A stretch of DNA of 64,000 nt from JBBQUN01 sp963698395 (lineage in GTDB: Bacteria > Actinomycetota > Acidimicrobiia > Acidimicrobiales > SZUA-35): NCBI GenBank assembly GCA_963698395.1, contig CAVOQQ010000004.1, forward strand, positions 372,001-436,000, in the 5' to 3' direction. This document shows, piece after piece, positions 52,618 to 61,630 of this stretch. Within the stretch, counting starts at the first letter, position 1. Each line of letters starts with the position of its first letter. Under the pieces are notes generated by a model that was given only the letters and a program-made list of their open reading frames with translations, searched no databases and had not been told where the DNA came from. A program made the position numbers and the translations under genes.

Positions 52618-54372
52618 TCAGGGTAGTTCGATGATGGTCACCACTCCGGTGTCGCCGTCGACCTCGATCAGCGCCCCGTCGGGAATCCGCTTGGTGGCAT
52701 CGGTGGCCGACACCACACAGGGGATGCCCAGTTCGCGGCTCACGATGATGGCGTGCGACAACGCCGCCCCGACATCGACCACGACACCGGCGGCCGGCAC
52801 GAACAGCGGCGTCCACGACGGATCGGTGATGGGAGCAACGAGGATGTCGCCAGGATCGAGACCGGAGGGATCGTGGGAGTTGGTGATGACCCGGGCGATG
52901 CCGCGGGACTTGCCGGGGCATCCGGGCATGCCGTGGACGACCTCACCGGCGACGGTGAGCTCGTAGACCACCTCGTCTCGGCGTGGGTAGTCGCTCATCG
53001 TGCCGGGATGGCCGACGAACAAGAAGGGCTCCTGCAAGTTCGACACCTCTTGGAGGAGCGCATCTCGTTCGCGAAGGGTGTCGACCCAGCCTTCGGGAGC
53101 ATCGATGAACTCGGACAGTTCCGGACGGGTGAGGAGCCCGTAGGCGTTCTTCGCCGGGAAGTGGCCGGCCTCGACCGCTCGACGGCCGATCTCGATCAAG
53201 GCCACCCGGAGCTCGTGGACGAGCTTGATGCAATTGGTCTTGGTCCGCTCACGGCCCGGCATGAAGACCTTGGCCGAGCTGAGCGCGGCCATGAACTGGC
53301 CGTGGGTCTCGGGGTCGCCCTCGACCATGGCGGCGATCTCGGCGCTCAGCCGTTCGCGCTCGGCGGCGAGTTCGGCGTTGTGGCCCTGCGGGGATGCCGA
53401 TGGTGGCGACAGGCGCATGCGATCGATTGCCGCCAGAGCAAGGTCGGGATCGGTCTCCCAGGTCGGCGAACGGGTCTCCCACTCGTTGGGACCCCGGCAG
53501 CCGTACGCGAGGGTGAAGGCGTCGAAGTCAGTGAGGAAGGTGTCGACGTCGGGATCACCGGCCGCCGCCACCAATCGGTCGTAGAGGCCGGCGTGGCCCT
53601 GGTCGAACGCCGCATTGAGGGCGTCGGAGCCGGCCGCGGTGCGGCCCAGATTCCACATGGCCATCGACGGCGCCGCCGATTCGACGTCGCCGACCCCGGC
53701 GATCAGCTTCAGGGTGTCTTCGGGGCGACCGACCGCGGCGCACACCGCCGTGAGAATGCCGACCGGGACCGTGGCCAGGAAGGTGATGTAGATGTGCTGG
53801 GCGAACAGGTTCTCGAAGTGGGTGTCGGCCAGGTCCATGGCGTAGGCGAAGAGCTCTCGATCGCTCATCGTGGACAGGTCCGGGCGGTTGGCCCGCAGCC
53901 CGTTGACCACCTTTTCCTCGGCCAGGACCTCGGGCAGATCCGGCGTGGTGAGCACCCACCCGAACGTCTCGCCGATCTTTTCGGTGAGCTCGTCACGATC
54001 GAAACCCGGCTTGACGACGAACTCGGGAACGCCGGGGGCATCACCGAAGAACGAGTCATCGATGTCTTTCGCCGTCATACCGGGGGCGCGATGACCGAGC
54101 ATGCGAAGCGCCGAGGCGTTGAGGTAGCAGTAGCCGTTGACCACCCCGAGGAAGACGCATTCGTCTTCGGGAAGCTCGTCAGGGGTCATCACCCCGATCT
54201 TGTAGTAAGCCCGGCGGAACCCCATCTCCGCGCCTCCGAGACCGTTCTCGTTCTCGAAGTAGAAGAACGAGAGCGGGGCGACGGGATCAGGAAAGACCTC
54301 ACCGACGTTCGCTCGGGTGTAGAAATCGAATTCCTCGCTGAGGTCGGTCTCGACCAGCCAACTGTCAACCAC
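52618..54372 (-). CDS. PEP-utilising-enzyme family protein lacking an ATP-grasp domain
   Basis: 584 residues from GTG 54372, chosen for the GAAGGGG site six bases upstream; the frame opens at TTG 54405. The C-terminal 80 residues are a phosphohistidine swivelling domain: GKSRGIARVITNSHDPSGLDPGDILVAPITDPSWTPLF, then GVVVDVGAALSHAIIVSRELGIPCVV with the phospho-His in SHA. The long N-terminal part has a mostly helical region (FAYAMDLADTHFENLFAQHIYITFLATVPVGIL), as in rifampicin phosphotransferase-type or PEP-synthase middle regions, but no ATP-grasp kinase domain. A partner kinase would have to be elsewhere. Substrate unknown. Confidence 0.75.
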   Translation of the reverse strand: MVDSWLVETDLSEEFDFYTRANVGEVFPDPVAPLSFFYFENENGLGGAEMGFRRAYYKIGVMTPDELPEDECVFLGVVNGYCYLNASALRMLGHRAPGMTAKDIDDSFFGDAPGVPEFVVKPGFDRDELTEKIGETFGWVLTTPDLPEVLAEEKVVNGLRANRPDLSTMSDRELFAYAMDLADTHFENLFAQHIYITFLATVPVGILTAVCAAVGRPEDTLKLIAGVGDVESAAPSMAMWNLGRTAAGSDALNAAFDQGHAGLYDRLVAAAGDPDVDTFLTDFDAFTLAYGCRGPNEWETRSPTWETDPDLALAAIDRMRLSPPSASPQGHNAELAAERERLSAEIAAMVEGDPETHGQFMAALSSAKVFMPGRERTKTNCIKLVHELRVALIEIGRRAVEAGHFPAKNAYGLLTRPELSEFIDAPEGWVDTLRERDALLQEVSNLQEPFLFVGHPGTMSDYPRRDEVVYELTVAGEVVHGMPGCPGKSRGIARVITNSHDPSGLDPGDILVAPITDPSWTPLFVPAAGVVVDVGAALSHAIIVSRELGIPCVVSATDATKRIPDGALIEVDGDTGVVTIIELP

Positions 54373-54434
54373 GTGGGTCCCCTTCGTGTCTTTGGACGAA
54401 GGCAAACTAGCGCCAGTTGTGACTCATGTCACGA

Positions 54435-55373
54435 TCAAGCGCGAATGATCACCGGAGCACCCACGGGAACGAGCGAGGCAACGGTGCGAATGTCGTCGTT
54501 CGCCAGGCGCACGCACCCCAGTGACGCCGCCGAGCCGAGCTTGTCGGGTTGCGAGGTGCCGTGCAGCGCCACCACGGCCTGACCGCCGTTGATCTCGTCG
54601 ATCTGTTCGCTGTACGCCGAGAGCGCAAGCACCCAGGGGCCGTACACCGAGTTCTCGTCCCAAGGAATGGCGTCACGCAGGAACCATTCGCCGATCGGGG
54701 TCGGATAGGCGTCTCGCCCGACCGCACCGATGGTCTCGAAGACGGCGGTGTCACCGTCGAACACCGTGACCAGACGATCGGAGACGTCGACTTCGATCCG
54801 CATCGAGGTGACGGTGAACGAAACGTCGGCCTTGCGGACCCAACCAGTCGACCCGTTCGGGCGGACCGGCACCTTCACGTGCACCCAGTCCTCGATCTCG
54901 CCGATGACGAGGAAGTTGCGGAGACCGCCGAACTCGGTCGGCGCCGCGAGCTGCCAGGCGGCCGGTTGTTCGTCGTCGGGAGACGACCAGACCTCGATCA
55001 TCGTTGCCTGCTCGAGCGAGGTGGCGACGAGCACACCCTCACCGGCCTCGGGCATCAGTCGCAACCACGGCAGCGGGCCGGGCTCGGTGGTGGTGGTGAC
55101 CAGGGTCGTCGAGGTGGTCGTGGTGGTCGGCTGATCGGCGAAGAAGGTGGCGTTGTCGAGCGATTCCTCGAGGGGCTCGCTGCCACTGATGGTGAACGAG
55201 GCCAGGAAGGCGGCGGCAGCGGCGATCATCACCACGGCGATGACCTTCGGCGTCCGCTTGCTTCCCGCAACGTCACTCGGCGCAGCCGGGTTCGACGACG
55301 GAACAGTCGACGACGCGGGGTTCGACGAGGCGGGGTTCGACGAGGCGGGGTTCGAGTGCTTCTCGGTTGACAT
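54435..55373 (-). CDS. L,D-transpeptidase (YkuD family), membrane anchored
   Basis: 312 residues. GGAGGGG precedes ATG 55373. A cytoplasmic NPASS repeat tail is followed by one membrane helix (VIAVVMIAAAAAFLASFTI), a Thr-rich linker, an SH3-like region, and the YkuD domain: MRIEVDVSDRLVTVFDGDTAVFETIGAVG, YPTPIGEWFLRDA, and the catalytic block ALHGTSQPDKLGSAASLGCVRLANDD with His and Cys. It should make 3-3 cross-links in peptidoglycan or attach proteins to it at the cell surface. Confidence 0.9.
   Translation of the reverse strand: MSTEKHSNPASSNPASSNPASSTVPSSNPAAPSDVAGSKRTPKVIAVVMIAAAAAFLASFTISGSEPLEESLDNATFFADQPTTTTTSTTLVTTTTEPGPLPWLRLMPEAGEGVLVATSLEQATMIEVWSSPDDEQPAAWQLAAPTEFGGLRNFLVIGEIEDWVHVKVPVRPNGSTGWVRKADVSFTVTSMRIEVDVSDRLVTVFDGDTAVFETIGAVGRDAYPTPIGEWFLRDAIPWDENSVYGPWVLALSAYSEQIDEINGGQAVVALHGTSQPDKLGSAASLGCVRLANDDIRTVASLVPVGAPVIIRA
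55311..55355. repeat. 15-bp tandem repeat, three units, in the transpeptidase gene
   Basis: Units 55311-55325 (one change), 55326-55340 and 55341-55355 encode SNPAS repeats in the cytoplasmic N-terminal tail. A diverged copy lies at 55281-55295. Confidence 0.9.
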
Positions 55374-55457
55374 CGACCCCTCCTTCGGCGTTTCGTCGGA
55401 CCATCTAGGCATCGGACGGAATCCTCACGATCATAAGGCGAGTCTCCCCCTCCCCGC

Positions 55458-55512
55458 CTGGTCGATCCTGCCCGGTCGATCCTGCCTGATCGATCCTGTC
55501 TGATCGATCGAG
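55458..55512. repeat. 14-bp tandem repeat between divergent genes
   Basis: The motif GTCGATCCTG or ATCGATCCTG recurs at 55461, 55475 and 55489, with a partial copy at 55503: an imperfect 14-bp period. It lies in the 232-base gap between the divergent transpeptidase and acyl-CoA-ligase genes. I see no convincing promoter within it. Confidence 0.8.
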
Positions 55513-55605
55513 ACCGCTGCTGTGGCGTGACACCGGTGCTCCGGCGTGACAACGAGCCCACCAGGCGCAAGAGTGTCTCATCGTCACCGAACCCCCGAGG
55601 CCTCG

Positions 55606-57273
55606 ATGATCTTCCCCACCTTCGCCGCTGTCGCCGCTGCCCATCCGACTCGCCTCGCCTTGATCGATCAACGAGGGCGAACGCTCACCTATGCCGAACT
55701 CCTGGCCTCGACCGAGCAGGTGATCGGCGGCCTCGAAGCGCTCGGTGTCACGCAGGGTTCGAGTGTTGCGCTCTTCGCCCCCAACCGGGTCGAGTGGATC
55801 ATCGCCTCGCTCGCCACCGCGGCGCTGGGTGCGCAATCGCTCGGTCTCAACACCCGCTTTCGCACCGCCGAGCTCGACTACCTGCTCCATGTCGGACGGT
55901 GCGATGCCCTGGTGGTACCCGATGCATTCCTCGGCGTGCGGCCGGCGGAACTGCTCGAAGGCCTCCGTGACACCCCCCGGGTGATCGTCGACGGCGACCC
56001 GAGCCGGTTCGATGCCCGATTCCGGCCGGTGGCCTGGCACGACCTCGTCGGACGAACCGACGACCGAGATCGGCCGGCCTCACGACCCGACCGTTCGGAC
56101 TCGCCCGATCGTCGGGCCACCCTGCGCCCCGATGCCCCATGGTGTGGCTTCACCACCTCGGGAACCACCGGCCACCCCAAGCTCGCCGTGCACTCCCAGT
56201 CCGGCACGCTCCACCATCTTCACGCCGTGATCCAGGCCTTCGGCCTCGATCAGGACACGGTTGCCTACGTCCCGCTGCCGCTGTGTGGCGTCTTCGGCTT
56301 CACCGGGGCCTTCGCCACCCTGCTCGCCGGTGGCACCACCGTGCTGCACGAGACCTTCGATCCCGCTGCCGCTGCCGCCGCACTGGTCGAGCATCAGGTG
56401 ACGTTCGCCAACGCCGCCGACAACATGATTGCGGCGATCATGGACCAGCCGGCCTTCGACGGTCCGACCACCAGCTGGACCACTGGTGTCTACGCCGACT
56501 TCACCAACACCGGCGCCGCCGTTGCGGAGCGGGCGGAGCGCATCACCGACGGACGCCTTCGCCTGTCGGGTGTCTACGGGTCGTCCGAGGGCTTTGCGCT
56601 CATGTCTCGCTGGCCATCCGACGCGCCGGTCGCCGATCGCTCGGTGAACGGCGGCGAACTGGTCTCCGACCAGCTCGAAGTGCGCTGCGCCGACCCGACG
56701 ACTGGCGACGTCCTCCCCCATCACGCGCCGGGAGAGATCCAGTTCCGTGGGCCGGGCATGATCACCGGGTATCTCGAGCATCCCGACGCCCCGGAGACCG
56801 CGGCAGCGAATCGCGAAGCGTTCACCGACGACGGCTGGTTCCGCTCCGGTGACCTGGGCTACACGGTGGCCGAGCGCGCCTTCGTCTACAACGCCCGGCT
56901 GGGCGACTCCCTTCGACTCCGCGGGTTCCTGTGCGACCCGACCGAGATCGAGCATCACCTCGAACAGCACGACACGGTCGACCTCGCTCAGGTCGTCGGT
57001 GTCGATCGGCCCGGCGGCGAGGTGGCCGTTGCGTTCGTTCGCCTCCACCCTCCAGCCGACGCCGCGACGGCACCGGCAACGCTCATCGACCACTGCCGAG
57101 CCGGTCTGGCCAACTACAAGACGCCCGACCGCATCGTGATCGTCGACGAGTTCCCCGTCACCGACGGACCCAACGGCACCAAGATCCGCAAGGTCGACCT
57201 GCGATCCGAGGCCATGCGCTGGTACGACGAACACGATCGTTCCCCGTCATCTCCATCGAAAGTGAACCCATGA
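55606..57273 (+). CDS. AMP-forming acyl-CoA synthetase
   Basis: 555 residues: LTYAELLASTEQVIGGLEALGV, adenylate motif WCGFTTSGTTGHPKLAVHS, YVPLPLCGVFGFTGAFATLLAGG, VYGSSEGFALMSRW, WFRSGDLGYTVAERAFVYNARLGDSLRLRGFLCDPTEIE, and a C-terminal NGTKIRKVDLR carrying the catalytic Lys. A variable linker (RTDDRDRPASRPDRSDSPDRRA) lies before the adenylate motif. ATG 55606 has GAGG five bases upstream. It activates an unknown carboxylic acid. The next gene starts inside its stop, so the phosphatase is produced with it. Confidence 0.85.
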   Translation: MIFPTFAAVAAAHPTRLALIDQRGRTLTYAELLASTEQVIGGLEALGVTQGSSVALFAPNRVEWIIASLATAALGAQSLGLNTRFRTAELDYLLHVGRCDALVVPDAFLGVRPAELLEGLRDTPRVIVDGDPSRFDARFRPVAWHDLVGRTDDRDRPASRPDRSDSPDRRATLRPDAPWCGFTTSGTTGHPKLAVHSQSGTLHHLHAVIQAFGLDQDTVAYVPLPLCGVFGFTGAFATLLAGGTTVLHETFDPAAAAAALVEHQVTFANAADNMIAAIMDQPAFDGPTTSWTTGVYADFTNTGAAVAERAERITDGRLRLSGVYGSSEGFALMSRWPSDAPVADRSVNGGELVSDQLEVRCADPTTGDVLPHHAPGEIQFRGPGMITGYLEHPDAPETAAANREAFTDDGWFRSGDLGYTVAERAFVYNARLGDSLRLRGFLCDPTEIEHHLEQHDTVDLAQVVGVDRPGGEVAVAFVRLHPPADAATAPATLIDHCRAGLANYKTPDRIVIVDEFPVTDGPNGTKIRKVDLRSEAMRWYDEHDRSPSSPSKVNP

Positions 57274-58046
57274 CCACCCCCTTCACTCCCGGCCTTCGCA
57301 TCGATCTCGAGGGTGCGCTCAACCTGCGTGACCTCGGCGGATGGCCGACGCTCGACGGCCGCTCGATCCGACGAGGCGTTGCCTACCGTTGCGATCGACT
57401 GAGCCAACTCACCGCCCGTGACCACGAGACCCTCAGCCAGTTGGGCATCGTCACCGTGATCGACTTTCGGCATCAGGCGGAGGTCACCGAGGATCCTTCG
57501 TTGCTGTGGCCGAGCGTTCGACAACACGTCGAGATTCCCATGGCCGGCAAGCTCGCCCAGGAGAAGACCTTCCTCGAGCGAGCGTTCGACGGCGAATTGG
57601 ACGGCATCGACGACGACTGGGTGTTCGAGACCTATGTCGACATGCTGCGTGATCATTCCGACGGGTTCGCCACCGCCATTCGCCACGTCGTCGACGACGC
57701 CCCGTCGCTGTTCCACTGCACCGCAGGCAAGGATCGAACCGGCCTGATGGCGATGCTGTTGCTGAGTGTCGCCGGCGTCGACCGGGAGCTCATCCTCGAA
57801 GACTTCGAACTGTCGAACACCTATCGGGCCGAACCCCGCATGGCGGCCCTCGCACCGATCTTTGCCGAACGGGGCTTGAACGTCGAGGATTTCCGACCGG
57901 CTCTCGGCGCCCCGAGGCCGGCGATGGTGAAGACCCTGGCCTGGCTCGACGAACACCACCAGGGCCCCGTTGGGTACCTGCGCGCCGTGGCGGGGATGAC
58001 CGACGCGGAGCTCGACGCCGTCACCCAGCTCCTGACCGGCGAGTAG
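57270..58046 (+). CDS. CX5R tyrosine/dual-specificity-type protein phosphatase
   Basis: 258 residues with the Tyr_phosphatase_3 layout: ALNLRDLGGWPTLDGRSIRRGVAYRCDRLSQL, VIDFRHQAEV, and the catalytic loop LFHCTAGKDRTGLMAMLLL (HCX5R with an inserted Lys-Asp, as in the MptpB-like group). MptpB-like enzymes dephosphorylate phospho-Tyr/Ser/Thr or phosphoinositides. The ATGA overlap with the acyl-CoA ligase gene means they are translationally coupled, an odd pairing whose meaning is unknown. Cytosolic by sequence. Confidence 0.88.
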   Translation: MTTPFTPGLRIDLEGALNLRDLGGWPTLDGRSIRRGVAYRCDRLSQLTARDHETLSQLGIVTVIDFRHQAEVTEDPSLLWPSVRQHVEIPMAGKLAQEKTFLERAFDGELDGIDDDWVFETYVDMLRDHSDGFATAIRHVVDDAPSLFHCTAGKDRTGLMAMLLLSVAGVDRELILEDFELSNTYRAEPRMAALAPIFAERGLNVEDFRPALGAPRPAMVKTLAWLDEHHQGPVGYLRAVAGMTDAELDAVTQLLTGE

Positions 58047-58115
58047 GACGGCAGGGTCGGCCGGCAGCGGGCGCAAGGCGCCGCAGCCACCGGCCGACTG
58101 TCGGATGACCGTGAC

Positions 58116-58844
58116 TCAGACGCCGTAGGCAGCGGCGATGGCCTCGATACCGGACACCAGGGCCTGACCCTGTTCCTCGCTGAGCGCAGCATAGGCGGGC
58201 AGCAGCAGCTGGTCGGTGAGGGCCTCGGCCGCTTCGAGCTTGGCCGCGTCTTCGGCAGCGATGTCCGGCGGGTTTTCGTAGCCGAACCCGGCCACCATGT
58301 CGGGCCGCTTGATGGCGTGGGCCACCGAGGGCTCGAGCCCAGAGGCCAGCACGGCCAGCAGATGGGCACTGCCGCGAAGCTCGCGCAGCACGGCGGCGAG
58401 CTGAGCGGCGCGACCGGGCAGATCGTCGGCCAGGGGCTCGGCGGCGATGCCGGCAAAGAGCGCAAGGCCGGCGGGGTGGGCAGCAGCGACGACCGCTTCG
58501 GCGGCGTCGCAGTAGGCCTGGAGTCCCTCGACATCGGCGAGCTTCGAGCGACCGACCGACGCGCAGCACTCGTGATACACCCGGCCGGCCTCTCGGGGGT
58601 CGAGCGTCTCCTTGGCCGTGTTCCAGAGCTTGGCCACCAAGGGAGGGTTGAAGTAGCCGAACGCGCTGGCGACGACATCGGACTCGGCGTCGCCCAGGAC
58701 ACCGCCTCGACCGAGCAGGTAGAACCGCATGCCGTCGAGGCCGAGTTCCTTGCCCTTGGCGAGCGTGTCGGGGTGGAAGTAGAAGGCCGAGCCGACGTTC
58801 CCCGTGGGTCCGGCGGTTGCTGAGATCACCTGTTCTGGAGTCAT
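58116..58844 (-). CDS. SCO6745-family protein
   Basis: 242 residues. Typical opening blocks are GNVGSAFYFHPDTLAKGKELGLDGMRFYLLGRGGVLGD, then SAFGYFNPPLVAKLWNTAKETL and HPAGLALFAGIAAEPLADDLPGRAAQLAAVLRELRGSAHLLAV, as in the actinobacterial SCO6745 family, an all-helical cytosolic family of unknown role. ATG 58844 is the start; the longer open frame to 59036 runs through tandem repeats. Convergent with the phosphatase gene. Confidence 0.8.
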   Translation of the reverse strand: MTPEQVISATAGPTGNVGSAFYFHPDTLAKGKELGLDGMRFYLLGRGGVLGDAESDVVASAFGYFNPPLVAKLWNTAKETLDPREAGRVYHECCASVGRSKLADVEGLQAYCDAAEAVVAAAHPAGLALFAGIAAEPLADDLPGRAAQLAAVLRELRGSAHLLAVLASGLEPSVAHAIKRPDMVAGFGYENPPDIAAEDAAKLEAAEALTDQLLLPAYAALSEEQGQALVSGIEAIAAAYGV

Positions 58845-58883
58845 GCCCGTGAGCCTGCCACCTGGCTCGGAACGGTGCCAGTT

Positions 58884-58971
58884 CGACACGGCCCGGTTTC
58901 GACACGGCCCGGTTTCGGGGGGAGCTCGATTGCGGCATTGCTCGATTGCGGGATTGCTCGATTGCGGCATT
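58884..58971. repeat. Two adjacent 16-bp tandem arrays
   Basis: A perfect 16-bp duplication at 58884-58915 (CGACACGGCCCGGTTT) is followed by three 16-bp units at 58924-58971 with one difference. Both arrays have the same 16-bp period though their sequences differ. They lie in the 368-base gap 58845-59212 between the divergent SCO6745 and MpaB-type genes. The rest holds no gene I can support; a possible -10 box TACCAT (59181-59186) precedes the GAGGAGG site of the next gene. Confidence 0.9.
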
Positions 58972-59212
58972 GCGAGCGCCGGCGGGCGGCTGCGCATGCA
59001 CTCCTTCCCTCCAAGGGGTACATACGCAGCCAGCAACAGGCCCAGTCTCCCGCCGCAGAGACTGATTGCCAGCGACAGTAGGGCGGGCGAGTAAACGGCT
59101 CGTTAACGCTGTTTCCCCAGCTCGCGACCCCGACGCTCGTGCTCGGTCGCCCCAGCCGCGGCCACGACCACACCACCACCTACCATCGATCGCCTGAGGA
59201 GGTACGTCGAGG

Positions 59213-61630
59213 GTGTCCGAGACTGCGTTGCCAACCACCGGGGAGGCCGGCCCCGTCGCGGCCGGGGCATCGCCGACCGATGCCGCAGCGGTGTGGCGGC
59301 CCGATCTCTCGGCTCGCCACTTCGGCCGCGAACGCATCGAGCACGTGGCGTTCGTCCCGATGCCCCCGGCATTGCGCAACGAACTGATCACCGAGGCCTA
59401 CGGCGATCTGGCCGACGCCATGCGCCTCGTGGTGGGTTCGGCCGATGCCACCTGGTGCACCTTCGGTCAATGGGCGTCGCACGCCGTCGGCGACGTCTTG
59501 CGGTTGCCGGCTGCGAGTGTCGGCCGTCTGATCGCTGCTGCCTTCGGCGACGGCAACCGATCGGTCTTCGCCGATGTCGGGCGAGCGCACGCCATCTTCC
59601 TCGAGACCGTCGGCGCAAGCGCCGGCACCGGCGGCGACCTCGACGCCGCCTGGGAGCGCTGTGCCGCTCTCCTGACCGAGCGATCGCCCGCACCACCGAG
59701 CCATCCGATGCAACTCGGACCGCCATCTGCTCGTTCCCTGCTGCTCGGCGACGCCGGTTCTCCCGACGAAACCCAGCGTGCGCTGCTGGTCCGGGGGTTT
59801 CGGGCCTACCACGAGGCCATCGAACTCGACGACCCCGAGGAGCGTTCGCGCACCATCCTCCTCGGCAACGCGCTGATCGCCGTGCACGAGCAGCAGCGGC
59901 TGGGCGAAGCCATCACGATCGGGTTCCGCAGCTGGCTGCGCACGATCACCACGGCCCATGTCCCCCTGCGAACCCGGTACCGCTGGCGCAACACCGACCC
60001 TCGTCGTTGGCGTCTCGGGCTCGAAGACCGATGGATCGGACTCGCCACCGAGCGCCTCATCGGCATCGACCTGCCCGACCGTCGCCTCGATGTCGGTCGA
60101 CCGCTGCCGGTGTCACCCCAGTCCGTCACCATTCCCGCACTCGACCCGTCCGCCGATCGCGAACTGCTCGACACCCGACCCATCGACGACATCCCCAACG
60201 ACGAGCTGCTCGCCCTCGTCTACGACACGTTCGCGGTCGATGGCCGTCCGGCCACATGCTGGGCCGATCTGGGCGATCGGATGGCGTACATCCTGCGAAT
60301 GTTCGCGAACGAGCAGCGGTCGACAACACTCATCACCGAGAGCGGCCTCCTCCGACGTCCGATTCCGCGCCCCGAACTCCTCGACGAGCTCGAGCGGTTC
60401 GAAGCCCGGGTCATGGCCAACGATCCCGTGCCGGGCGAGGCGCCTGCGGCGGTGATGTCGCTCGAGCAACTCGACGCCCTCCGGGCGATGCCGACCCATC
60501 GTTTCGCCGACGCCCTCACCGACATCACCTTTCGCCAGGTGGCCGAGCGCACGCCGGGCCAGCCGGGTCGTTTTGGCGACCTCGAAGCCGAGTTCGCCGA
60601 ACGCGTCGACGCCCTGTCGGGGCCAGGGGGCCTCCTCTCGAGCGGCGACATCGCCGAGTCGCTGCGCCTCTTCCGCGAGTCCAGCACCATGGTCTACATG
60701 GGGTTGCTCTTCCGCAGCCTTCCCGACGGCTATGCCGCGGCCAAGGGCGTGAAGGTCCTCGGCACGATCTCCGACCTGGCGACCGACCCCGTTCGCCGCA
60801 TCGGTGAGACCGCACAGTTCCTGCGTGATCTGTTCGCCACCGACGCCAGCTGGACCCGCTCGGGAGCCGAGCGGCGACTCACACCCGATGGCCCTGCGGC
60901 CCAATCGATCTTCGGGGTTCGCCTCATGCATGCGCTGGTCAGCCGCCAACTCCTCGACGACGACTGGGACACCGACACCAACGGGTTTCCGATCAATGCC
61001 GAGGATCTCCTGGGCACGGCGCTCAGCTTCGTCGTGCCGGTCTTCGAGATGATCGACGACCTCGGCATCGAGATCAGCACCGAACAACGTGAGGCGTACA
61101 CCCACATGTGGTGTGCAATCGGCCACCTCCTGGGGTTGCCCATCGAGGCGGTCACCGTCGAAGACACCGATGGCCGGCGGTTCTTCGACAGCACCGAAGC
61201 ACGAGAGCTGGCTCGGCTGATTCGTTGGCGGCATCACAACCGTTCGCTCGATGGCGTTCGGTTGGGCGAGGCGCTGGTTGCCGGTGTCGCCGATGGCTTC
61301 CCGCGTCTGTTCGACTGGGTGGGCACCGGACTCTTCCAAGCCATCGGCAACGCCGACGTCAACCGCATCCTGCTGGCCACCGAGCGCCGCGGCCGGGCCC
61401 GATCCGAGATCGTTGCGCTCGCCGTCTCGGGCAGTCTGCGTCATCGGCGCACGAGGGTCTTCGCTCGTGGCGCGGTCCGGCTCGCCGGACGATTCTGGCT
61501 CGAGCCGTTTCTCGCCGAAGGAGCAGGGCGCCCCTATCGACGACCACTCGCCGAGGCAGAGGCCGGGCGGCTCCGCCCCGACCCCACCGTGCTCAACACC
61601 GATTACTGGCCGCTCGGCTTCAGCAACTGA
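59213..61630 (+). CDS. MpaB-type (DUF2236) oxygenase domain fused to an unknown N-terminal domain
   Basis: 805 residues from GTG 59213, after GAGGAGG. Residues about 480-800 resemble the MpaB/rubber-oxygenase (DUF2236) fold, a haem-type all-helical oxygenase: SSTMVYMGLLFRSLPDGYAAAKGVKVLG, RIGETAQFLRDLF, QSIFGVRLMHALVSRQL, SFVVPVFEMIDDLGIEISTEQREAYTHMWCAIGHLLGLP. Residues 40-270 belong to another family I only partly recall (ATWCTFGQWASHAVGDVLRL, VFADVGRAHAIFL, LGNALIAVHEQQRLGEAI). A middle segment starts TRPIDDIPNDELLALVYDTF. Fusion of the two is not something I know. The 3' end overlaps the convergent AfsR-like gene by 28 bp. Confidence 0.65.
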   Translation: MSETALPTTGEAGPVAAGASPTDAAAVWRPDLSARHFGRERIEHVAFVPMPPALRNELITEAYGDLADAMRLVVGSADATWCTFGQWASHAVGDVLRLPAASVGRLIAAAFGDGNRSVFADVGRAHAIFLETVGASAGTGGDLDAAWERCAALLTERSPAPPSHPMQLGPPSARSLLLGDAGSPDETQRALLVRGFRAYHEAIELDDPEERSRTILLGNALIAVHEQQRLGEAITIGFRSWLRTITTAHVPLRTRYRWRNTDPRRWRLGLEDRWIGLATERLIGIDLPDRRLDVGRPLPVSPQSVTIPALDPSADRELLDTRPIDDIPNDELLALVYDTFAVDGRPATCWADLGDRMAYILRMFANEQRSTTLITESGLLRRPIPRPELLDELERFEARVMANDPVPGEAPAAVMSLEQLDALRAMPTHRFADALTDITFRQVAERTPGQPGRFGDLEAEFAERVDALSGPGGLLSSGDIAESLRLFRESSTMVYMGLLFRSLPDGYAAAKGVKVLGTISDLATDPVRRIGETAQFLRDLFATDASWTRSGAERRLTPDGPAAQSIFGVRLMHALVSRQLLDDDWDTDTNGFPINAEDLLGTALSFVVPVFEMIDDLGIEISTEQREAYTHMWCAIGHLLGLPIEAVTVEDTDGRRFFDSTEARELARLIRWRHHNRSLDGVRLGEALVAGVADGFPRLFDWVGTGLFQAIGNADVNRILLATERRGRARSEIVALAVSGSLRHRRTRVFARGAVRLAGRFWLEPFLAEGAGRPYRRPLAEAEAGRLRPDPTVLNTDYWPLGFSN

